64,000 nucleotides of DNA, from NCBI GenBank assembly GCA_910588695.1, contig CAJUOV010000006.1:1-64000 (forward strand), written 5' to 3'. Both the position numbers and the translations under genes were made by a program. This DNA comes from an uncultured Christensenellaceae bacterium. GTDB lineage: Bacteria > Bacillota > Clostridia > Christensenellales > Borkfalkiaceae. The notes beneath the pieces were generated by a model. That model saw nothing but the letters and a program-made list of their open reading frames with translations, searched no databases and had not been told where the DNA came from. This document shows positions 46,078-54,989 of this stretch, piece by piece (the stretch's first letter is position 1; the number at the start of each line of letters is the position of its first letter).

Positions 46078-49000
46078 TCACACTTTGCGCTCTCTTACCG
46101 TTAAACCACAGCACGATTGATGAATGATCTTAAAATCAACATCCGTAATATTTTTACTTGGTTGCAATTTACCGTTCAGCTTACTGCCACCGATCAAGGT
46201 CAAATCCGAAAGTTGCGCATTGCACTGGAAAAAGTTCAGAATCTGCAACAAAACTTTCACTTGTTTTGCAACAGACAGTGCGGTGAACGCTTCCAGTCCA
46301 TCCATCAACAGCTTTCTGAACGTGGCGCAATAACCTATTCCGGTGTAAATTTCATCTTCGAGTTTTTCCTCCAAATAGAGATATAAGTTCATATTATTTT
46401 CCCTATTGATTTCGAGTTTTACCTCCCCCATGCGGTTCGTCTTGACGATGAAATGATCCTCCTGCATTTCATCAATTTTCGCCCTGTATCTTTCGCAAAA
46501 TTCCGACAGCGCTTTCACATATTCGTCCGTCTTATTGTCCGTAAAAAGTTCAACGCCGTTTTGCACCAAAATCTGCGCGTCAGAAATTCCAGTAATATAG
46601 ACAGGCATTCCGTTATAAGAAACGAGCTGGTTAATTTTGAACTTCGGCACAAGTAACTTTGGATTAACAAGTCCCTTACTCTCGAAATAAGAACAAATCA
46701 GCGCCTCGTCTTCATCTGTTTGTCTGCAAACCAATACGGGAACCGCCTCGATTGTCTTAATGATTTTACCCTTTTTCCCCTCCGACTGTACGATTGCAAA
46801 ATAAGCAGTCGTCAGTCCGCTGTAACCGCCGTAGCGGTCAATATTGCTCAATACGCCGTTGCCCTTTCTGGGAATCTTACTTCGACTGTCGTTTTTGGCA
46901 TAGACCGTCTGATCGTAAAATCCGCCCTTGGCGCAATAGGCGTATCTGGTAACGCTCATACTGCATTTTGAAAATACGGATTTGACGGTAGACAATGAAG
47001 AAGTTTTATCCCACGCGCCGTCGACGTTGCGCACAAACATCGTTTTCAGATTGAACATACGCCAAATATCTCCGTCTTTGCGGAACATTGCAAAAGGCGA
47101 CGAGAAACAAGTATCGAAGACGTTCCCGACAACCACGTTCAGATACGCATCCCGTGCATGGTGCAAATCATTTGTTTCCCTGCACTTAAACAAATCGAAT
47201 TTATTTTTGAAATCGTTTACATTTTTCGCTTTGCTGTAAACTATTTTGGTATTCGGATACTTCCGCTTCATCAATTCGGCAACGACTTTTACCGTTTGAT
47301 CGGTAATCGTCTTTTGACGGTTGATAAAACCGTTGTAATCGTCTTCGCTCAAAGGTTCTGTACGCGTCAGACGATGATAAGTCAAATCTCCGATCAAACC
47401 CTTTTGCAAAAGCAATTTCCAGAAAGATTGCGCTTTCGTGAATTCCTTCGGCAACGGATAAATATCACTCTTTTCCGCATTTTTGGAACGCAACACAAGC
47501 ACTTTGTTGTCGAGGCTGTCATCTTTGATATAAGTTCGCGGCAGAATATGATCGACGTCGTAAAGATCTGTATTGATTTTCGCAAGATCGATCCGTTCCC
47601 CCGAATACATGCACCGTCCGAGTTGCCTGAAATACAGATACAGCCTTTCCTGTCTGAGCCGCAAATCGGTAATTTCTTCTTTTTTCAACTCTTCGCAAAT
47701 ATCGGAGTAAGCGCTGTCGATGCCTTTATACAATTCAAGCAAACGGTTTTTCCTCGACTGCGTTCTGCCCTCGTCGCCCTTCTTGCCCTCTTCGCGCGTG
47801 ACTTCGATAAAAATTTTATCGGGGATACTTCCAATCGCCCGCACATATTCGTCCGCCATGCAGCATGCCTGCCAAACACCGCGACGGACGGCGGGCGAAA
47901 CGTAAAGATTTTCCAACTCCTCGTAAGTTATTTCCCCGTTGCTTTCCCCGTTCTCCTCTTGAATAAGTTTTTCAAAATTGTATTGTTCGTCGAATAAGAT
48001 TTCGTTCAGGTTCTGATTGGTCTCGTACAGAAAATCGAGAACGGATAAATTTTCGCCGAGCGCGGGAACGAAAACGGTGAGTCCCGTCAAAAGTTTCTCG
48101 GATAATCTTCCGAATTTCTGAAACGACAATCCTTTCAATTCTTTGACGTGCTCGTTGATTGCGCTGATTTTTCCGTAATTCTTCCGTATCAGATCGACGA
48201 CGATGTTTTTATCGGTATTGAGTGTATGCCAGAGAATAATATTTTCGCAAACACCGCCGCACTTTTGCAAATCCTCGTCAACGAAATCTCCCAAAATCTC
48301 TTTCAAACGAAGATAGGAGGACATGTTCGCTTTGAAATCCCCGTCTTTTCCCGTCAGCTTCACCGAACCTTTCTCCGCTGCGGATACAGCTCCTTCTCTC
48401 ACAAGAAAATCCAATATCGATTTATCCGTCACTTTTTTCTTTTTCAGAAAAAGATTCCGATAAATCCTTTGTTTCAGCCCCACCGAGATCGGTACGTCGT
48501 TAATCCGAAGTTTATTCAGTTGATTCAGGACGTTGTACTTTTGATAGATAATGGAACACTGCGGAAGAACGTCCTCTCCGTGCAGATACGAGCATTTATT
48601 CGTCATGCGCCGCATAAACTCCTCGTTACTCTTCGCCCTATCAACGACCTTGTCAAAATTCCAAGGCGTGATTTTTTCGCTGCCGCGAACAACCCAACTG
48701 TTTTTTCCCGTCAGCGGTCCCACATAGTACGGAATCCTGAAACGAAACACACTCAAAATTTTATCGAAAATCTCTTGCGTTTCAGGGTGAACTTTCACCA
48801 TGTTTTCGACAATTTTTATAAGTTCGTCCTCATTGACCTGATGAGGAAAGAGTCCGTTATCGGAATGCAGAATTTTCGGCAGAAATGCGCCGCGATCGAT
48901 TTTTTGCAAAATATCCCGTCGCGTCTCTTCGTCTTTAACGTCTTTCAGATTGGAGAGGAGTTTTTTCAACTCGGCAAAAAAGTCCGCATCCTTGCACAAT

Positions 49001-50091
49001 TTTACTTTGACTTTTTCCCCGCCTTTTTTCGTGTAGCCGACATAATTTACATAATTCGCTTTCTCTTTTGCGCTTTTGAAAAAACTGCGATAGACGTCCG
49101 AAGGAGAATTCTCACGTAAAAAATTTTTTAACTGTCTTAAATCGTCTCTGTGCGTTTCATAAAGTTTGATCATTGCAGAGGAAATATTCGGCTGCCCTTC
49201 CAGCAATTTTTCAAAAACGACAAAACTGTAAATCGACCTTATTTTTTCAAGTAAAACGTAGTTGTCTCCATACGTCGATTGCATCGCCTCAAACGCTTCA
49301 TTGGTCAGTTCCCTGAACGAGAAAGACTTCTCGGCAGCATACTCCTCGCCGAACAGCGCTTTGGGGGATATTTTTCCGCCGGTAATTCCCTTGATGATTT
49401 CTCTCGTCAAAGCGTCCTTACCGAAAAGTTTTTCCAAAGCGGCTTGTTTATCCCGAAGTCCCGTCTTGTTATCGGTCAAAATCTCTTTTGCTTTTTGAAC
49501 GAATCGGACGGAAAAATTCGGGATTATGTCGCATTCCGAATATATATCTGCGCAGACTTCGTTCAACCCGTCAAAAAGTCTGCCCGAATCACGAACGCTC
49601 TCCATACCGCCGTCGAATAAAAAGTGTCCGCGATATTTAACGATATGATGAAGCGCAAGATAATAAAGTCGCAAATCTCTAACAGGCTTCGTCTGCAAAT
49701 CTCTGCGCAAATGATATATCGTCGGATATTCGGCATGATATTGTTTATCGGTATACGCCCCGTCGGCAAACAAGCTGTTTTTATCGCCGCCGAGCAATTC
49801 CGCTTTATCGTCCGCATAAAAGGCGCTGTTATTCAAACGGATAAAAAAATTCTCATCTTCCAAAAAAGGAGCAAAGAGCGCCTGCAAAAACCCGAGCCGC
49901 TGTTTTCGCCTTTCCAGCCTGCGGCGCGCCGTTCTGAAAAGTCGCCTACTCTCGGCCGTTGCGCCTTCGGGAAATAACCGAACCGCCCAACAATCCTTGC
50001 CCTTGGCGCGCAACAGACGGTAATTTTCGTCCGTGCACGCCATTCCCACCGAATTCGTACCGATGTCCATGCCGAGATAAAATTTCTTCAT
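46078..50091 (-). CDS. cas9: Cas9, type II-A
   Basis: 1337 residues. RuvC-I YLGMDIGTNSVG (Asp9), Arg-rich bridge helix (about 54-75), recognition lobe, RuvC-II IFIEVTREEG (about 757), HNH DVDHILPR (His848), RuvC-III HHARDAYLN (His978, Asp981) and a C-terminal PAM-interacting region are all present, so both nuclease sites look intact. Length and spacing follow the streptococcal type. It uses the tracrRNA divergently encoded 66 bases upstream. The ribosome site AGGAG precedes the ATG. PAM preference cannot be read. Confidence 0.99.
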   Translation of the reverse strand: MKKFYLGMDIGTNSVGMACTDENYRLLRAKGKDCWAVRLFPEGATAESRRLFRTARRRLERRKQRLGFLQALFAPFLEDENFFIRLNNSAFYADDKAELLGGDKNSLFADGAYTDKQYHAEYPTIYHLRRDLQTKPVRDLRLYYLALHHIVKYRGHFLFDGGMESVRDSGRLFDGLNEVCADIYSECDIIPNFSVRFVQKAKEILTDNKTGLRDKQAALEKLFGKDALTREIIKGITGGKISPKALFGEEYAAEKSFSFRELTNEAFEAMQSTYGDNYVLLEKIRSIYSFVVFEKLLEGQPNISSAMIKLYETHRDDLRQLKNFLRENSPSDVYRSFFKSAKEKANYVNYVGYTKKGGEKVKVKLCKDADFFAELKKLLSNLKDVKDEETRRDILQKIDRGAFLPKILHSDNGLFPHQVNEDELIKIVENMVKVHPETQEIFDKILSVFRFRIPYYVGPLTGKNSWVVRGSEKITPWNFDKVVDRAKSNEEFMRRMTNKCSYLHGEDVLPQCSIIYQKYNVLNQLNKLRINDVPISVGLKQRIYRNLFLKKKKVTDKSILDFLVREGAVSAAEKGSVKLTGKDGDFKANMSSYLRLKEILGDFVDEDLQKCGGVCENIILWHTLNTDKNIVVDLIRKNYGKISAINEHVKELKGLSFQKFGRLSEKLLTGLTVFVPALGENLSVLDFLYETNQNLNEILFDEQYNFEKLIQEENGESNGEITYEELENLYVSPAVRRGVWQACCMADEYVRAIGSIPDKIFIEVTREEGKKGDEGRTQSRKNRLLELYKGIDSAYSDICEELKKEEITDLRLRQERLYLYFRQLGRCMYSGERIDLAKINTDLYDVDHILPRTYIKDDSLDNKVLVLRSKNAEKSDIYPLPKEFTKAQSFWKLLLQKGLIGDLTYHRLTRTEPLSEDDYNGFINRQKTITDQTVKVVAELMKRKYPNTKIVYSKAKNVNDFKNKFDLFKCRETNDLHHARDAYLNVVVGNVFDTCFSSPFAMFRKDGDIWRMFNLKTMFVRNVDGAWDKTSSLSTVKSVFSKCSMSVTRYAYCAKGGFYDQTVYAKNDSRSKIPRKGNGVLSNIDRYGGYSGLTTAYFAIVQSEGKKGKIIKTIEAVPVLVCRQTDEDEALICSYFESKGLVNPKLLVPKFKINQLVSYNGMPVYITGISDAQILVQNGVELFTDNKTDEYVKALSEFCERYRAKIDEMQEDHFIVKTNRMGEVKLEINRENNMNLYLYLEEKLEDEIYTGIGYCATFRKLLMDGLEAFTALSVAKQVKVLLQILNFFQCNAQLSDLTLIGGSKLNGKLQPSKNITDVDFKIIHQSCCGLTVRERKV

Positions 50092-50121
50092 AAGTTTCTC
50101 CTAAAATTTTGCTTTTTTGTA

Positions 50122-50150
50122 TTGACAATTAAAAAATCGTTTGCTATAAT
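50122..50150 (+). promoter_or_regulatory. Consensus promoter of the tracrRNA
   Basis: TTGACA and TATAAT are separated by exactly 17 bases. The predicted start at 50157 is the first base of the anti-repeat. Confidence 0.9.
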
Positions 50151-50156
50151 AATGAT

Positions 50157-50250
50157 ACAAAACAACAAGGCAAGTTCAAATAAAGAATTTTCCTAACCAC
50201 TTGTCGCATTGTGCGATGAAGCTCTTCTGAACAGGAAGAGCTTTTTTTTT
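50157..50250 (+). ncRNA. tracrRNA
   Basis: Begins ACAAAACAACAAGGCAAGTT. Its anti-repeat pairs with the 5' part of the crRNA repeat: an upper helix of 11 pairs, GCUU with AGGC, an internal bulge of GA opposite AAGU, and a lower helix GUUUGA with UCAAAU. The same GA/AAGU bulge occurs in the Streptococcus pyogenes duplex. A hairpin TCGCA...TGCGA (about 50203-50216) and a terminator (arms AAGCTCTTC and GAAGAGCTT, 50219-50243, then T8) follow. It is transcribed away from cas9. Confidence 0.93.
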
Positions 50251-50323
50251 GATTATATCACGTAAATCAACCCTTGTAAATAGCAAAGCTCAAAAAAACT
50301 TCCAATTTGTTAGAATCGAATAA

Positions 50324-50755
50324 TTAAGAATCATACTTGTCAACGAAAAATTCGGGCAAATAATCCTTATTATCTGCCGTTACATTGGAAAAGACCTTAT
50401 TGTTACAATTTTTAATTTCTTTTAATATCTGTCTAAAAATTTCAATGACCTCATCTTTATATTGATAATCGTTATCGTCAATTAGAATGACAGTGCCGAC
50501 TTTTTACCTTTCCTAACAGCTTTCTTATTGTTTTAACGGTCAATCCCTTGCCTGAAACGCTAAATTCTTTTCTCCCGCAGTCACACGCCAATAATTTCGC
50601 CATAAACGTCTTTCCAACGCCGGACTCCCCGCATATCAGTAAACCTGTTGCCAATTTCACACTGTAAACTACATACTTTTCGGTATTTTGTAAAAAGTCA
50701 CAGATGTTCTTCAATTTCTCGTCTTGTTTGTTGTAACCTACAATTATTTTCCAAT
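50324..50755 (-). pseudogene. Remnant of an AAA+ ATPase
   Basis: A minus-strand frame reads WKIIVGYNKQDEKLKNICDF and then the Walker A GESGVGKTFMAKLLA. Near 50508 the frame shifts, and VGTVILIDDNDY (Walker B) continues to a stop at 50324. Both ends and the second region of homology are missing. It resembles the AAA module of FtsH-like or mobile-element ATPases. Not functional as read. Confidence 0.7.
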
Positions 50756-50940
50756 CTTAATATCAGTTCTACCTGACACATGTTGTCATGATTAAAAAAC
50801 ATTTGAAATACATTATATGTTTGCCACTGATTCTTTCGCCTAAAAATTAGGGATTTTCATGAGGAATTATTGCTATTTTCTTAAAAAAATATCAATCAAT
50901 CTATAAAGCGATTGAATACAATAGCAAATATATAAATATA

Positions 50941-50973
50941 AAGACGTGGCGATTGCAGAAATCGCCACGTCTT
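50941..50973 (-). terminator. Hairpin just inside the right end of the element
   Basis: Perfect 14-base arms AAGACGTGGCGATT and AATCGCCACGTCTT with a 5-base loop, followed on the minus strand by a T-rich stretch. It lies 33 bases after the premature stop of the spoIIID 5' half and would end that transcript before it enters the element. Confidence 0.8.
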
Positions 50974-51006
50974 ACTAATAATACTTCAACAAATATACAA
51001 AACGTT

Positions 51007-51138
51007 CTAATAAGTTACTACCGTATGTACGGTTGATTTGCTTGTGCCGAGCACATTGGCGCAAGCACGAACGGTGCAACCCGTTTCAACAATGTATTTC
51101 CCTTCTCTGACAACTCTTTCTTCGATATACTCCCACAT
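51007..51138 (-). pseudogene. spoIIID: spoIIID, 5' half (gene split by an intervening element)
   Basis: Reads MWEYIEERVVREGKYIVETG, then CTVRACANVLGTSKSTVH, and after the 10-bp repeat runs into element DNA (TVVTY, stop). Bacillus subtilis SpoIIID begins MHDYIKERTIKIGKYIVETK and continues with SKSTVHKD. The break falls in the HTH recognition helix, so the unexcised 43-residue product should not bind DNA. ATG at 51138 has GGGGA six bases upstream. SpoIIID is a mother-cell regulator made under sigma E. Confidence 0.93.
51024..51033 (-). other. Right attachment site core
   Basis: The second copy of ACCGTACATA (minus strand). Here it sits in a larger palindrome, ACCGTA-TG-TACGGT (plus strand 51020-51033), with the asymmetric dinucleotide TG (51026-51027) at the centre, as expected for serine recombinase crossover. 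Confidence 0.8.
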
Positions 51139-51171
51139 ATAAATTCCCCTTTTTTCGACAAAAGATACTTT

Positions 51172-51200
51172 AATTTATGTCGAATATCAAATAATTATGC
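51172..51200 (-). promoter_or_regulatory. Sigma-E-like promoter of spoIIID
   Basis: On the minus strand, GCATAAT (51194-51200) and CATAAATT (51172-51179) are separated by 14 bases, close to the sigma-E consensus, with a start point about 27 bases ahead of the ATG. Confidence 0.6.
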
Positions 51201-51243
51201 TTCATATTTTTTGTTACCGATGTTTGAACCAAACGGCTCTGAA

Positions 51244-54200
51244 TCAGGAGTTATGCAGATTCTCGGCAAGCACCCAAGGAATATCGACCGTATCGCTTTC
51301 GTCGCGGGGATCGGACGCCTTGTGCGCATTGACAACCGTTTCCTTCATGTGTTGCCAATCGGGCGCGACTTCATAATAGGTAATCAATTCATCGAAGAAT
51401 GCGTTCGCCCAACCCGTTATTGCTTCGTCGCAAAGTTCAACGTAAAGTTTTTCGCCTACAAACTCCGAAAGATCGATCGCATAAGTTGCCATATCCGCCC
51501 AAGAACCGCCCTGAGCAAGGAATCCGTCGTTAAAATGGACGTCTGCAAATCTCGACTGTTGATAATAGCCGACAAGTTCGCCGTTTTCCTTGTAGACCTT
51601 GACTGCCGCGGCATGACCGCCCATTCTCACCGTAATCCAACCGCTCCCGCCGAGCGTGAATACAGAAGAACGAACCGTCCAGGTACCCTCTTCTGCGATT
51701 CCGGTATTCCAGCCGTTGAGGTGATAATTTCCGCCCTGATTGTAAGGAAGCTGTTCGCCCCAATATTCATTCGCGGAAATCACGCAGGTCTCCAAATTAA
51801 ATCCATCCGTTGAAGTCGTCCAACCCGCCATGTCTCCCGTTTCGAATCCGCCGTTCACGACGCGATTGCCCGTCGTATCTTTAATTGAAAGGGTCAACGT
51901 AAAGGAAACCTCATTCGAAGAATCCTCTCCGTTGGTCGCGGTAACTTCAAACACAACGGTTTCAACATGATTCACCGTGAGATTGCAATCCGCAAACGAC
52001 AATTCATATATGCCGTTTATCAGAGAGATCGATTCGGCTTCTCCGCCTCCGATCTTTCTCGTGACCGAGTAATTTACAGAAAGGTTCTCGGGAACGATCA
52101 GATATTTTGAAAAATCGATTCGGGAAGCAACCGCGGACGGATCGCTTTCTCTGATCGAAAAGACGTCCCAAAACGTCTCTGCTTTTCCGTCGGTCAAAAG
52201 ATCGCCCGCTACGATTTTTTCACCGTAAACGGTTACGGATACGGTAAACGTGCTTTCAAAAGTATCTCCGCCGCTTCCCCACATTATATCGGTTAAAGTT
52301 ACGGTGACAGCAACGCAATAAACGCCCTCTTCTCTATCGGTCGCATCAAAGCGAAACACGCCGTCCCCGATACTTGCGCCGCTTTCCTCAACGGAATAAG
52401 CATAAGTAAAGCGCGATCCCGTTTCCGGCTCGGGCAGACTTATCGTACCGCTCTCGCCCTTTTGGATCGTCATTGTTTTATTGTCGAACACAGGTATTTT
52501 AACTGTATTTCTGACGTTTACGTTTGCCGTAAACGCCGCTACGCCGTCTATTTTATAAACCACGGTATAAGCGCCCGATTTCGCCGCCGTCAGTCGGAAC
52601 GGATCCGCCGCATCTACGCTCAAACCGTTTTCTTGAATTTCCGCCGTGAACGCATTATTCTTTACAACTCCCTGCGACAATGCGGGCAAATCCAGCGTAT
52701 ACGTATTCGTATCTTTGAGATCGAACTCCGCAGAAGGGTTAAAATATCTCGTTTCGGTGAGGTCGGTATATTTTTCATCGGACGGCGCGTCTTTCCAATA
52801 GGTTGCAAACGCATCGAGATACAATGAACGGAAATCCCCACCGTCCTCTCCGTCGACGGCTTTCACATAGACTGTTTTACCTTTGAATGCGCTCAGATCG
52901 AGTTTATAATCATTGAGTTTGAGCGCAGCTTCGGGGTCTTTCCAGAGAATATTTCGCACGTCTGCGATCTTAATATCCGTACCCCCCCCCCTCGGATTTC
53001 TTTTCGTAAAATTCGAGATGCACATTCCGAGGCGTGTTCCCCTCGATCGGACGCGCCGAGCCGAATTTGAACGTGATCCAACCACTTCCGCCTACGACGA
53101 ACGAAGGACTTACGAGAGTTTCTGTTCCGCCGTCGACTCCGACATAATATTGCCCGTCGTTATTTGAAGAATACTGACCCCAGTAGGAGCCGTCACTGCT
53201 CAGCGATCCCGTTGCTCCCGTCCAACCGTTCAATCCGTCCTCGAACCCGCCGTTCTGCATGCGGAACGCCGTTGTATCGGTTACGTTCACCGTATAAGTA
53301 TAGGATAGAGGTTCGCCGAGACCGTTTTTGATATCGGCAATTACCGTAAACGTCACGGCTGTCGAAGTTTCTCCGTATTCGCCGCCCGCATTGGAAATCG
53401 AATACACGATTCCGTCCGTGTGGACCGCACCGTTCACCGAATAACTTGCGATATTGCCCGTATTGGAAAAATTCGCAAAAAGATCGAGTATATAAACGCC
53501 GTCTTTCACCGACGCCAGATCGACGCTCACCGTTTTGCTCTCCTCTTTGAGCGCAGGAAAATGCGATCGGTCGAAAGTTACTCTGACAGCAAAGGAAGCG
53601 CTGCCTCTCTTCTGCGGATTCCCCTTATAGGTGTAGATTACTTCCACCGTTTCATCCGCTTCCGCCGTATATTTTTTCTGCCCCGAAAGAGCGATTCCTC
53701 CGATTTTATAGACGTATGTGAAATGTTCGTCCTCCGATTTCAATTCAAGCGTATACGAGTTTTCGGATTCTTCCTCAGAAAACGGATCGATCATCTCCGT
53801 CGCGTCGGCAAAGACGGGAGCGGCGGGAGTTGAATCTTTGATCTTTACGGTGACGGTAAAATTTACGCTTCCCGCCGAATTGCCGTCCACGGTGACGGCG
53901 GCTTCTACGATCAGAGATACCGTATCGCTTTCATTTTCAAGCTCGTAATCGGCTCCGAGATCGTAAGTCAACTCATTGCCCGTGATCGAAGCCTTTTCGT
54001 CCTGCGTATTTAACGAGTAGACGTAACCGTAAGTATGCCCCTCCGATTCCGTCGGCGCAAAAGCAATGCTTCCGCTGTTCGCCGTAAAGAGATCGATGTC
54101 GATCGATACATTGGCAAACGTCGGCATTTCGGCGGAGAGCACATGAATTTCGATGGAAACCGTGACGCCTTCGGTAGACAATGTCAGCGTCGCGTCGCCC

Positions 54201-54964
54201 GTTGCAACGCCCGTCAACGTCACAATTCCGTTCTGAACGTCGACCGTTATAAATTCGTTTCCTTCGGCGACTGCCCTAACCTCTCTGCCGTAGGCGGCAA
54301 TATAATCGGCTGTCTCGACCGCCACGCTCTTACCGACGCTGAGCGATACCGACTGCGCATGTCCGTTTACTTCGTGCGCCGCCTTCCTTTCAAACAGAGC
54401 GGTGATCGTAAGATTTTTATTGACCGTGACCGTTTCGCCCGCCTGTTTCGTTTCACCGTTTACATTCCAGCCTTTGAATTCGAAGTTCGGATCGGCAGGC
54501 GTTTTCGCTTCGGGAAGCGTGTACGACGCACCCGCCTGCCACATACCGCCCTCCGCAGGCGATACGGGCTCTCCGTCAAGCGTGACCGTATAGAACGATT
54601 TGGGTACTGTTACGCTGAAAGTCAGCCGTACTTCTCCGCAAACAACCATAATGACCGACGATCCTTCTCCCGCCGCCGTCACGGTCAGAGTACTTCCCGA
54701 CAGGGCGACCGTCGCAACCTTCGGATTGCTGCTCGTCGCGCGGAAAGCGTTTCCGTTCGCTTTTACATATTGCGTCAAATCGATCGAGGCTCTTCCGTCC
54801 GTAAACACAATCGCGCCGCCCTCTTTCAGTTTTTCGGCGATAGTCGTCTGTTCCTGTTTTCCCGAATCCGGATCTTCTCCCTCGCAGGCAACGAAGCCCG
54901 CGGTCATCGCGCCCGCTGCCGCAAGAGCCAGCAAAAGCGCCGTGATTTTTCTTCCCTTTTTCAT
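51244..54964 (-). pseudogene. Large surface lipoprotein interrupted at a run of ten G
   Basis: Two minus-strand frames form one protein of about 1240 residues. The first begins at 54964 (AGGGG ribosome site), has a lipoprotein signal (GFVAC) and ends soon after a run of ten G (52982-52991). The second continues to 51244. With nine G the frame reads through as EGGGTDIKIADVRN. Modules include Ig-like domains and two jelly-roll-like units (NGGFEDGLNGW, NGGFETGDMAGW, GGSGWITVRMGG). The C-terminal unit closely resembles that of the lipoprotein at 59463-61697. Probably binds fructan or another glycan for the adjacent GH32 enzymes. Real mutation, phase variation or sequencing error are all possible. 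Confidence 0.75.
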
Positions 54965-54989
54965 AATTTTCCCCTTCATAATTTATTGT

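Larger units (their letters stand above)
37447..51033. mobile_element. Skin-like intervening element inside spoIIID carrying CRISPR-Cas
   Basis: A 13,577-bp unit bounded by direct copies of ACCGTACATA (minus strand). It contains, left to right: a terminator, a DUF6883-like/DUF4926-like pair, a HipA-like kinase with its HTH partner, a large serine recombinase with a 57-aa ORF, a type II-A CRISPR-Cas locus with tracrRNA, an AAA ATPase remnant and a second terminator. The DNA is more AT-rich than its flanks. Removal between the repeats restores spoIIID precisely. The layout matches developmentally excised elements such as skin in sigK, but with a different host gene. Excision itself is inferred. 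Confidence 0.88.

Noticed and set aside
37447..51033. Prophage
   Set aside because: No capsid, portal, terminase or tail genes were seen, only recombinase, defence and toxin-type cargo.
37301..51138. Plain loss of spoIIID by random insertion
   Set aside because: Kept as an alternative but less likely: exact frame restoration at a direct repeat, intact halves and a resident serine recombinase fit programmed excision better.
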